Assembly (NCBI GenBank): GCA_008360955.1
Contig: LUCM01004340.1
Location: 31,237 to 95,236, forward strand
DNA from: Fasciolopsis buskii
Taxonomy: Eukaryota > Platyhelminthes > Trematoda > Plagiorchiida > Fasciolidae
Direction: 5' to 3'
Length of the DNA: 64,000 nt
In this document: piece after piece, positions 22,010 through 33,155 of the stretch
Layout of the letters: the number at the start of each line of letters is the position of its first letter
Numbering within the stretch: the first letter of the stretch is position 1
The notes under the pieces: model-generated
Database searches by the model: none
What the model saw: the letters and a program-made list of their open reading frames with translations, nothing else
What the model was told of the DNA's origin: nothing
Made by a program: the position numbers and the translations under genes

Positions 22010-25000
22010 ATTACCGCTTGAGTGTATCGTATCTTCCAGGCTACGTTTACCTTGGATGCAGTATGTTATTGTTCATTTATTTTTGTTGTTCAGGAAAATA
22101 GCGATGCCTCGGTGGCTGTGAGCACCTGAAGCTGAATCTTCTGGCACCAGGAACATGGCATATAACAGTGGATGTATGTCTATTCTGAGGAATATTTTTA
22201 GAAACCTGGTCTATTGTATGGACATTTTGAAATCACAGGTAGTATTTTAAGTTTCAAAGATCGTGTTTATGCAGTCCTGTTTTTCCACCTGATATGATGT
22301 TGACGTTATAGGCAATCAATTGAAATGAAAATTTACGGTTAACTAATGCCGGCAGTTGGTGCTGTGCAGGTTAATCCTCAGAGGTGCTGTCGTATGCAGT
22401 ACCTTTCAGGGTTCCTGCGTCCATTGTATTCAAACCATTAAGATTTCTCGAAAGTGGCAGCTGGAGGTGACTAATCGAATGATAATTCTCGAACGCTCAT
22501 ATCGCAAAAGTGATTACCCTTAGGGAACCGTGATCTGAACCGGTGGACAAATCCTTGTTTTGCCATCTGTTCAAGTCCTTTGTTTCCTCAACCCATTAAA
22601 GTGAACCGGGACGGAATGTCCACTTTTGGGCTGAATGCTACTGAGCTCAGACGCGCAGTAGTTACCAAATGAAATGAAATGCATTTTCCCATTTCTGACT
22701 TTTTTGAGGAGCTTCCCCCGGGGGATGTGTAGTTCGTCATTTGGGACCAGACAATCCTCAGACAACTCAGTGGGCAAAACTTGACTTTGTCCAGTTCTCA
22801 CTCATTGACTTATCAGATTTGATTATTTCCACTACTTACGAATGATATTTTGAAGGGCTCTGTTGGTGGCCGAGGTTCACAAGCCATCGAATCACGTCGT
22901 GATTCTGTCTCGCGATGGATTCCGGCTAAGCGGCTTGATTTCTAACCAACTTTTTCTTAAAGCAGGATGAAGTCAGTATGTTTTGCAAACCTAACTACGT
23001 TGGTATAGGGCCAAACCCTAAACAGTATCTCTGTTATTTACATGTCAAGTAGTTCAATCTGTTCTCCTCTTCTTCCTCACCGTAAATATCGAAACGATAG
23101 GACTGTTGTTTCGTTTCAACGATCTCTTCTGGAAGCTAATTAGAAATTTACCCAATTAATGTATGTATCCTCAGCCACGTTTGGGCTCAAAACTGTGTGC
23201 ATTGCTAAATAGGAAATTAGGCGTTCGATATTTGGTGTCGTTTGTTGGAAGTCGTCGTTCATTTTTGATGGCCGAACTACAGACTTCGTCGCTCATCTAC
23301 ACACGCTAAACCATCCATGGCCATTTAGTTGGAAATTTGTTTGTCAAAAGAGATTAGCTTCATGCTTAAAATTATTTGTCATATCATAGGAAGTAGATAG
23401 TCTCGTTAGTCGACCTCTATCTCATGGACTGCGTGGGACTTAATGTACCTAAGTACCACAATGAGCCTAACTGGATGTAACATGGGAACTCCCTAAAATT
23501 GGGTGTTTTGCAAGACAACGAATTGAATAATGCTGCTTGAACAAAGCTCCGCTTTCCCTTTTGACTCGTCGCCTCCATCTTGTAAGATTCCTGCTATCTC
23601 ATGAATAAATGCTTTTTCGGCATTTGTTTTTCTTCTCTATCGCGCGTATGAGTTTGGTTTCTAGTCGTCAAATGGTTGGTTATAAAACGTACCCGCGAGT
23701 TTGTGGCAATTGGCAACAATGTAGCTCCCTGTGATCATTAGGAATGTAGAATTGTAGTCCTGTTTTCAACACGGCCGATTACTCCACTACATCCACATCG
23801 AAGATGTATCGTAATTCTCGAATCCATCGGTGATGTGAGCATCTTTTGCATGCCTTGTTATTTCCGGCTTCTAAGGTAGTACGGAAAACGGCTATACATG
23901 AACCAACAAGAACGTTTACTGTCTTGGCTGCGAGTTACGAATGCAAGACCTGGACAAGGCTGTTTTACCGCGCGTATAGTTTGCATCCTGGAAAAGTTGG
24001 GTGGGAAGCCAGACACTTCACTTCTTGCCGATTGGATTCCTGAAGAATCTGTAGGCAGGTGACCTGTATTCCTGATATATCTGGTAGAAAGTAATAATTT
24101 TGTGTTTCGCCTTGTACATGTCCGTGTGTGCGTATGCATATGGCAATAATCTGGCTCCGGGTCAGCTGAATGGAATGAGGAATTTTGTTTTTGGATGCTC
24201 GCTTTCGGCGGAAGCGTTTCTCGTGTACAAATCCGCTTAAATGATCAGAGTGGACGATTAAGACGTCAAGCAAGTGCGCGAATCGTTTGGTGCTTGTGTG
24301 CATGGGGAGGAAAACTGCCTCATTCCGTAGATCTCAACTCGCGGTCATTTTGCTAAGACTAAATCGGAGGTGTTGGGGCAGGGTATTGTGTTTGGCCAAG
24401 GATGTTTTACAATAAAGCTAGATCGGATTCGTTATTGAGTGGCATTCGAATTAGCTCACAGCGAATGAGTTTATTTTTTATTTCATCGTAAAGCCTGTGC
24501 AAACGTCACATTCACTTTGGAATAAGGAAACCGATTGGGCATCGCACTAGCTGTCACACAAGGATTTAAAATACAAGAGGTACTTAGGAAATGCTGTTTG
24601 ATTTGGAAGAATTTTGTGATTAAATCTCTGATGGTCACTTATCTAGTCATCACCGCATGATCAGTTTATGGCATACCTTGAATTGGTCGCAAAAACTAAT
24701 CAGCCAATCGAATATCGATCAATTGTTTTATGTTTTATAACCGATTTAGAAATAGTGGTGGCTTGAGAAAATTGTGAACTCAAAGTGAATTATTCGGGTT
24801 TATCCAAAGTACCCAGATAAACAGCTAAATTTCGGTGAAAATGAGTATTTATGCTTTTTCATGCCAAGTTATAATTAAGTAAACGTGAACTCACTGGTAT
24901 TAGTTATCATGGTTGCACTCGACTACGTCCTGTCGTATTTATCTATTTCATTTATTGTGCAGTTCAGACAGTAACACAACGATCGTTTTCTTTTGATTGC

Positions 25001-25400
25001 TTCGTGTTATCTGCTGGTTCGATGTTTCGATAGATGTTTGTTGAGGTATTATTCATTTTGCTGCTTTCATATGACGGAATGGGTTTGAATAAACCACAGT
25101 GGGTAGTGATTGAGACTGTAGCCAAAATCACCATGTACCAGAATTGCTAGTCCTCATAATTTAGATGTGATTGAAGTGCTCCGGGAATGCAACGATGCAC
25201 GGATTCAATCTCTTTAGTATTAGGCAAAGCACTTCAAAAGGCTGCCCCGTTGACCCATTTCTATAACGGACCTTCGAATAACGCCTACAAATAAACCGCT
25301 ACAAGTAAACCTCATTTCTCCATCAGCAGTGGTTTTCAAAGCCCGCTGAACTAAATGGGCGTTTTCCATCCATCTTCATGATGGCGCTGAAGTTTTAGCA
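22010..25400. other. no supportable gene
   Basis: Low-complexity-free, AT-leaning sequence with short open frames only. A 76-codon minus-strand frame (22,571-22,801) and overlapping minus-strand frames at 23,858-24,303 have no recognisable motif. Confidence 0.5.
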
Positions 25401-25489
25401 CGGGGATTGACTAAGTCCCGGGATTGGTCTTGTAAAATGGAGGGTAGTCCTAAGGATGTAGATGAATCGATTATTTCATCAATTTACAA

Positions 25490-25862
25490 TGCAGTTAGTA
25501 GGTCTTTGTTTGAAGTTCGTGGAGGAATAGGTTTCGTAAGTACTGGACCCACTCTTTTAACAGCACTATATTTTGAAGATACCCTTGTACGCCGAATTGG
25601 GCTACAGGCGTTACGAGTCCGTGGTGTACGTTGCGCTGCTGGGTACATTCAGACAATGAGACGAAATCGTCATAGTCACAAAATTCTTCATTTGTATCGA
25701 GTTCGACGCCCACATCCTGGGGACGTTCGAAAAATCCTACATAATGCATCATCCTGTCAATGACGAAGTTAAATAAGAATGATGAACTGGTGCGTCTGTC
25801 GATCACCTTTAGTTGTTTCCTGTGAACTTGATAGTTCGCCGTGCACTCTTGTACACTCATAA
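25490..25862 (-). pseudogene. LINE RT fragment
   Basis: Minus-strand reading gives SSFLFNFVIDRMMHYV, then PQDVGVELDTNEEFCDYDDF, corresponding to the SPFLFNFVxDEIM...DVGVEL...LCDLDYADD stretch of RTE-like RTs. A deletion has removed part of the catalytic box. The rest of the RT is not recognisable, so this is an old fragment. Confidence 0.65.
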
Positions 25863-26249
25863 TTATGCAAACAATAGTCGCAGGAAATTCCAGAATTATG
25901 ACATCCCTTTCTGGTGAAGGTCATTAAGTTACGCGGTTCGGTCAAGTGGGTAGAAGACGTTTCCTGTCTGGGGAACTTATTATTCTCGGGCGCCTCTCAA
26001 TTAACTGGTGAATAGTAAAAATCTGGTCACCGCAATCTGGCCTGTTGTTAGCGGACGTTCCTCTCGCGGGCAGGTGTCAACCGATGCTGCAATATTTAAG
26101 CTCCTGCTTTAGAAGTAAACTGGTCATTACAATCATTGCGTATTTCTTTTTTGGAAGTCAGTGTAATCAATGATTCACTCCATGGTAACAGACTAAGGTC
26201 CCCGCCGCAAGCCTTATGGAGCCAGTCTAGTTTAACAAGTCTGAATCGA

Positions 26250-26705
26250 ACGAGGTTCGTAGTGTGTCGAAAAGTCGATGCGCCATGTGATGAATTTGTT
26301 TATGCAATTGCTCAAAAGTCAGTAGCAGTGTTGTCGGTAGAATGTGTAATTGGCCTAAGTTTCGACTATTTTGGGTATCTTTTCTCAATTCAGGGTTTGC
26401 AATAAAATGATCTGAAGTATTAGTTACATGCTAACTGGTATTACAGGGTTGCTTGTGTGTGGGTGTGAGATGTTTGTTCCGTTCACATGGAGTTGACGCG
26501 CGCACACACTCAACTACATGTGAACTGGACAAACATCTCGCACACCCACGCACATAAACAACCCTGTAATACCAGTCAGCATATAACTGCTACCTCAGAT
26601 CATTTGATTGCAAACTCTGCCTTGAGAAATGCTACCCAAGGTAGTCGAAATATCAGCCAATTACACATTCTATCGACAAAGCCGGTACTGACTTTTGACC
26701 ACCTT
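26250..26705. repeat. long palindrome (fold-back repeat)
   Basis: Two arms of about 200 bp (26,303-26,500 and 26,505-26,705) are reverse complements at roughly 80-85%, with almost no spacer. The inner arms share GGTATTACAGGGTTG and GAGATGTTTGT. The outer arms share TAGAATGTGTAATTGGC and TTTGCAAT.AAATGATCTGA. Each arm holds a small hairpin (A/CTACCCAA..TAGT) followed by CGAAA. A shortened relative is at 45,805-45,985. Confidence 0.85.
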
Positions 26706-26879
26706 AGATTAGTTTAGTTTTTATAAACATTAATTTCGAACAAACGCGGTTGGTTGCTACCTCACAGCACCGTCTACTCAATAAGAGATTGTGGGAGATC
26801 GACTGGAAAATGTAGTTGGTGAACTATGAAAAAGAAATATTTCGAATGCAAAAAAGCCATCGATCTTGGCGTTGAACCA

Positions 26880-28450
26880 CATCAGCTATTGTTTCCAGCC
26901 GTGGTTTGAGGAATTCCGTGGACCTCAATCCGGTTGTCTGATAGAATCTACAATAGCCTGTCTGCTAGTTAAGATTTTCATACCTTTTTGCTATGTCATC
27001 CACTGGCCACTTCAATCCATCTTCCAACCAACACCTGCTTTGGATAACAGAGGCCTCAGATTGGTGAATGCCAACGAAACCTATTATCCTAGGGTTTTTG
27101 TCGGAAACGGTTTGTCACCGATCGAGGTGACAGCTTCAGTACAAACGCGGAGTTGTTCATGTTCTATATTTACAAGTTTGTCATCAGCTTTGATCTTGAT
27201 TAAATCTAACCAACAAACTAAGTTGCGACCTACACAAGTTTTCAGGACCATCAGGCCTTCTGTATGCGGAAATGCATTTTATGCGACTTATTACTACCAG
27301 TTGAGATTCATCTGTTAAATTAATTAAACCTGTGCACCTCATCCGGTACCTGCTCTGCAACAACAAGATTCGATTTCGAACCAATGCAGACCTGCAACGG
27401 CATTTTGTACTATCATTCAGACGATCGGAGGAAATTTGGAGCTTACTTGAATCCTCACTGAGTAACAGCAGAACTGCAAGATCGACTGAATCAAACGCCG
27501 CTCTCAGATCAAAGAGGACATAGATCGTGGGTCTGCTGAAGGTATGCTTATTTTCTAGAGCTTGGCCCGCAGCGAAGTTCTAGTTAGCACAACTCCGGAA
27601 ACCGGCTTAGCTCTGACGCATGAACCTTTTTACGATTATTAGCTAACCGGCAGAGGATAGTGCTAGCAAGAAGCTTGGATGTGATGCTTACCAAACTAAT
27701 TACTCTGTGATTTTCACTTGACGACCTGTCACCTAATTATAAATCAGTGTACCCATCTATTGATACCAGTATGTAGGAATGTGTTTCCTTGTTCAGATTA
27801 GTCCCAGCAGTTTTATTAATTCCGATGTCACCACTTCGCCACCGTCTTTGAAGGACAGAGATAGTCCTTCTGGTCCAACTGCCTTATAACTTTTAAGAAA
27901 ATCTATCTTGCGGTTAACCATTTGATGATAGGGTTGTATCACTTGCAAACGTAAGTGGGAGGTCTACTGTCGAGTTGGGCCAATTAAAGTGCTCTGCTCA
28001 ACGCTCTAGTGTGGGCTTCTGAAGGCGGGATTCCCTGATCACTTCAATTACACTTGGTTTCTGTAGATCAATATTGCTATTGCAGATACCCACACCCTTT
28101 TCCTTCCTGTCTTACCCTGGAGCAAACAGATAAGTTAAGTTGTAAAGGTCTGGAAGAAGTTCATCGTGATCTGCCGATTTGCCCGGATCCCGTACTCCAA
28201 TATTGAATTCCACTTCCACATCTGTCGGGGTGTCGGGCGATATCTCCAAAGGGACTTCGCGTTGTTGATGTCGAAGTATTCACATTGATCTGCAGCCAGA
28301 CAGACTGCTTCTCGAAATGTTTCGTCCAGTGATCTCACATTTGCTGTTTGCCGTTTTTTTCACATTAGCGTGGAACACCGTTCGCAAACCGTTGGGAGCC
28401 GGTGGTTGATTGTTCAGTTCATACCCCATTTGATCGTCACAGATCCAGAG
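26880..28450 (-). pseudogene. LINE remnant, minus strand
   Basis: Minus-strand LINE debris read through many frameshifts. From its 5' side: a linker near 28,100-28,400, GPEGLSLSFKDGGEVVTSEL (about 27,815-27,875), equivalent to the GPDxLPPALFKDGGE block, then AGQALENKHTFSRPTIYVLF leading into DLRAAFDSVD (about 27,480-27,575). A SLAFTNLRPLLSKAG block at 27,030-27,075 matches the later AFANLRHLW region. The catalytic YADD is not preserved. Same broad family as the other RTE-like remnants here. Confidence 0.7.
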
Positions 28451-28769
28451 CACATAAATCTTCGGTGGATAGAACAAAACCGGTAACCAGAGAAGTCAAA
28501 TCCTACGGATTTGGTCACATACGTCATCCTGAAGGGAAACAAAGTATCATGGCCTTATTTCTGATGGGCCGCAGTGAACATCACGTTGCACCGACGAGCT
28601 TTTGTGCTTTGCTGAACCAGTGTGTGACTGATTCACTTACGTTTGATAGCGAATCCCAGTCTAGTTTTAAACGTTACAATGAACCTTCTACAACTCGGTG
28701 TTCGCCCTAAAATGTTTCTTCAATTTGCAATCTAAGCTGCAGATATTCTCACTTGCGAACTATTATATA

Positions 28770-28965
28770 AAATATTTCACTTGCTTTGTTGATGAAATAA
28801 TATTGTACATTTTTCAGGAAGGGGGCCGCGACCAGCGGGAGGTTGCCAAGTGGGAAAGTTGACGGGTACTGGAAGGATTCGAACCCGTGATCTTCATGTC
28901 TAAACTCCACGACCTTATGAATTGACCGCCGTCGGTCAAGTGCTCCTTGGCCGTGAGTCGAACCC
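28770..28965 (-). mobile_element. tRNA-derived SINE, copy C
   Basis: Minus-strand copy with a good B box (GGGTTCGAATCC, minus strand, near 28,880-28,891), then CCAGTACCCGTCAACTTTCC, CACTTGGCAACCTCCC, GGTCGCGGCCCCCTTCC and TGAAAAAT before an AT-rich tail. The head contains GGTCAATTCATAAGGTCGTGG as the A-box region. It lies about 380 bp upstream of the ALG11 start codon. Confidence 0.8.
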
Positions 28966-28986
28966 AGGTTTTCCACGTGACTAGCG

Positions 28987-28988
<2 letters not shown>

Positions 28989-29028
<40 letters not shown>
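28989..29028. repeat. (AT)n microsatellite
   Basis: About 38 bp of pure AT dinucleotide between SINE copy C and ALG11. Confidence 0.95.
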
Positions 29029-29031
<3 letters not shown>

Positions 29032-29344
29032 CACCGAGGCCTCGTAGACTTAGTGAACTGTGGTGTGTATCTGTATTCGCAAGCAGGGGTATGGCTAAGA
29101 ACGCAACGTTGCCCTGGGAAATTCGTGGTACAATTGTAATTTGAATACTGATACTGGAGATGGATAAAAGGACAGCTGAAGGGCGCATACCGGGGACAGC
29201 GAGTCGTATTCTTGTTGCCTCTTCCAGAATATAAACAGTCTTGTTCTTGGTTTTTCACAATTTTCTTGGAACTGTTTTATTTCAGCTCACTGATTTCATC
29301 CTAATCTATTTGTGCTCAATCAAAAAGTCTACTTACGTTTCCGT

Positions 29345-32300
29345 ATGTGGTCGTTCCTGGTAAGTCGGTTCTATTCCTCTTCATCGTTTCATTTTTAGGT
29401 ATTCTTTCTACTGGGAGTCCTAATTCTGATCGTTCCAGTTTCCTGGGCTAGATTTATTCGTCGCCCGCGGATTCGAAAAACTCTATGTGACCAGTATGGG
29501 TTGAGTTCTGATTTTGCACTCATTGGATTTTTTCATCCGTTTTGCACATCACGCGGAGGTGGAGAACGCGTTCTATGGGCTGCGATTAAAACTATGCAAT
29601 CGATCAAGTAATTCCTGCCTCATTTTCAACGACAGCGATATCCGTAACTAGAAAGAAACCGATCATATTTGTCGTTTACACACGCGATCCGGACTGCATA
29701 AGAAACTACTCACATGTACTAGAAGATGTGAAAATAACATTCGGGTTTCAGTTAGACGCGAATTCGCCGATCCATTTTGTCCTACTACGTACCACTTGGC
29801 TGTTATCACCTCGTCTGTATCCAGTGTTAACTCTGGCCGGACAAGCTATGGGCTCCATTTTGGTCGGTTTGGAGGCATTGATTCTATGCCCGCCAGACAT
29901 TTTCATTGACACGACAGGATTCGCTTTTATTTTACCTTTTGCTAAACGTCTGTTCGGGGCAAAAACGGCGGCCTACGTGCACTATCCCACTGTATCGTCG
30001 GACATGATCGAACGTGTTTCAGCCGGGCTTCGTAGAGCAGGAAGTAATCTCACTGGAGTGACCTATAACAATGCCTCATGGATTCGTAACAGTGTGGTCG
30101 TGACCCAGATCAAACTCTTTTATTATCGGTTACTGGTGCAGGCTTACCGTTGGGTCGGTTCTTCTTCAAATGCGGACTGTGTGATGACCAACTCAACATG
30201 GACGCGGGACCATATTTTATGCTTATGGAACGGCAACCCATCTGTAGTCTACCCACCCTGTCCCACGGAAGATCTGGCTATCGGGGATTCGAAAAAGCGG
30301 CAACCTTGGATTATGTCCGTGAGCCAGTTCCGACCTGAAAAGAACCATGAAGTGAGGCTGATTTTTTATTTTTTCATTTTGCCATAACCTACTGGTATTT
30401 GCTTAAGTAGCTAGAAGACTGACAAATCGAGCTCGGCTGGCAATCTTGGTTTGGAGAGCCGGTTGAACCCAAGTCTTTTTAAGTCCAAAAAAGCGTTAAC
30501 TAACTAGTTCCACCAACTTATCGATGATAGGAGTCACAAAACACCTTATTTACTGAAAAGTTGCCCAATTGAACATGTACAGTGAGCAAACAACTGAAGG
30601 TCGTTTGGTTCCTTTTATGGTACTTGTGTCGTCAAATGATGTAGTAGACGATAACCTGCTGTCGCCCTGGACTGTTTAAACCTTCCGTTGTTCTATGCCA
30701 TTCCATGTTTCAGAGTATGGTTGACAGTCTTTCGTAATTGTACTTTGAAGACTATGATGTGTGCCGCTTGGTCCAGGAGTGTAATGAGTAAAATGCAATC
30801 TGTGATCAGTAGACGGGAAAGGTTTCACTCTGGATGCACAAAATTATTTTGATGATTTAGACTTCTAATAAAATTTTGTGGTATCGTTTTACTGCTTCAT
30901 AAATATTGGGTCTTTGAGCAGCGAGAATTCTGTCTTCATAGTCTTGATCGTTGATCTGCGCGCCTTTATTGCAAACATTTAATCACCAACCTGCAAGGTG
31001 TCATCAAGGCATCGCTTCGATGTATAGTAAAATGTCTGCGATCTCAGATTATCGCAACCATTGATCTAAGTTGAGTATATACCATATTCAAATCAGTTGA
31101 GTTTCTACATCTGTTACCATTCAGTGGTGTACCTGCTCCCGAAATTTCCAGTAGAAGTCTAAACACGTTGAGCCTAATGATGTGCTGAATGACAGCAAAT
31201 CTACTTTCAGTCAGCCTTTAATAATTCACGACCATTACGATGTTTCGATTGATGTAGAAGCGACATTTCAACTACTTTACATGAATAACCCTTCTCAACA
31301 GCTTCAAATTGAGGCATTCTCACGGTTTCTCACCCGTAGTGGGTTGGGTACTCAAGCGGATGAGCATTCATTTCGTCTATTGCTCATTGGAGGTTGTCGG
31401 GACGATGGTGACTTGGCGCGTGTTGCACAGTTGCGTTATCTGGTTCACTCACGGAACTTACAAGACGTGATTCAGTTTCATATCAACGTATCTTATTCAT
31501 CACTGAAGCGGCTTTTTCATCAGTGCATGATCAATTTGCATACAATGGTCGATGAACATTTCGGAATTGGTAGGTCTGCTTATTTGTTTTTTTCGTGCCG
31601 CGTGCTTTTAGTTGAGAACTTCTTAACACTTTTGTTTTCTAGCCGGTAGCTGTGGCTGAGGCAGTTGAATGTATCAAAGCATTTCTCATCGAGTCTCAGC
31701 TTGGAGATAAAGCTGGAGATAATTGAATGAGTCAACATCCAGTAAGGACTTCATTAGCTTATTACTGAATTTAGTGAGGGTGGTATGCGGTGTTGGTGGA
31801 AGAGGCTCGATATGCTGTCACCGAAACAAGTGCATCGGCATGTAGACTTTAAGTGATTAGCTTATAGGATTTTAGCAGTTCGGACCTGACAACGTCGGTG
31901 GTAATGGGGATCGGGTCAAGTAACGCAGGTTTGGTATTCAACAGCTTTTACTACTCGACGATGGATTGCCACGGTGCTGTTAGTACTCGACCCGATTTTG
32001 TCTCTCTGCAATTCTTTGTGATTGTTCTTTTCTGGTAGGATGTTTAACTGCGTTTGTCGATATGAAGATTGAAGAAATGAGATAGTATAGTATCAGCTGA
32101 CCGCAAAAAGAATGAGGACTTGAGAAAGGACCTAAGTCGAACTGTCCGTTCGACTTTTACGCGGTCTTTCAGGATTTGGAAAGGTGTATTTGTTTGCACA
32201 ATTTGAATGAACGACGTAAGAGTTCTATATTCCCAAGGGTAACCGGAAAATTTTCTATAGTTAAAACTTCAAAGGCTACATTTTAATAGCCTTTTACCAC

Positions 32301-33155
32301 AATAATAAAGATTCAAGTCCCGTGGTAAACAATGGTTTCTGGCTCTTAAACTGGCGTTCTGGTCACGGAGCTTGTGCACTTCAGCTGCTTTGACAGAAGG
32401 AACAAACGAAAAAAAACCACCTATGACAAGCTGTCGCCTGTGGAGGAATTAAAAAGAAGCTAACTCTGAATAACCTTCGTTAGCTGGGGAACCCCGTCCC
32501 AATTTGCGAAATTAATTACATTGATGGCCTTCAAGTCAGCCGGAAAACAATCAGCTGTACCACGGTCAACCAAGGGGTGAAAGCCAAGTTGAAACTGCGA
32601 AGTAAAATTAAAAACCACTGATACAGGCAGGATCTGTTAAGTACGTAAATGTCAATGAACAGGTTTGTTGTGCATGGTATTGGCCAATTCAAGTCTCGTA
32701 TTCTGATTGAGTCGCATTCTACTGTCTCAGGGTAAGCCATTCTGTTGATTAGACTGGTCGATCCAAATGGGCTAATTTAACACGAAGTATGTTCTTGGGG
32801 TATGTATTTTTTGGTCTTTTGTTTTTTTTCTCACTCAGGAATCGTGGAGGGCATGGCCGCCGGGCTGATCACTGTGGCGCACAACTCCGGTGGTCCCAAG
32901 TCGGATATAATTGGACCGGCCAAAGCCAATTTTGACAAATCGAACCGGAAGACAAATGTAGAATCAATCGGTGTCGGTTTCTTGGCTTCTTCAGTCGACG
33001 AGTATGCTCGGACGTTCGAATATGTTTTGATGCAGATGTCTGATAAAGAACGAGATGCGATGCGAAAACATGCGCGGGATTGGGTTCAGGAAAAATTTTC
33101 CGAGTCATGCTTTTCCCGGGGTTGGTTTAGTAATATGGAACATTTGGGCTTGTGA
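29345..33155 (+). CDS. ALG11: ALG11 alpha-1,2-mannosyltransferase
   Basis: ALG11 adds the fourth and fifth mannoses to Man3GlcNAc2-PP-dolichol from GDP-mannose on the cytosolic face of the ER (GT4 family). Exons: 29,345-29,359, 29,399-29,607, 29,652-30,351, 31,155-31,569 and 32,839-33,155, all GT-AG, with phases that join into one 551-residue frame (human about 492). The start gives MWSFLVFFLLGVLILIVPVS, an N-terminal membrane anchor as in the family. Next are GFFHPFCTSRGGGERVLW (residues ~49-66), DTTGFAFILPFAKRLF, then AAYVHYPTVSSDMI, VGSSSNADCVMTNSTWT and SVSQFRPEKNH. In the GT4 domain come LLLIGGCRDDGDLARVAQL, LHTMVDEHFGIGIVEGMAAG and AHNSGGPKSDI, covering the donor-site EHFGIGxVE(C)MAAG and the HNSGGPK loop. 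An extra ~48 residues follow PEKNH in exon 4. If the alternative acceptor at 31,214 is used the insert is ~28 residues and the protein 531. No frameshift is seen. Confidence 0.95.

Noticed and set aside
22571..22801. 76-codon minus-strand frame with a protein-like look
   Set aside because: No domain, no splice context and no repeat relationship that I could establish.
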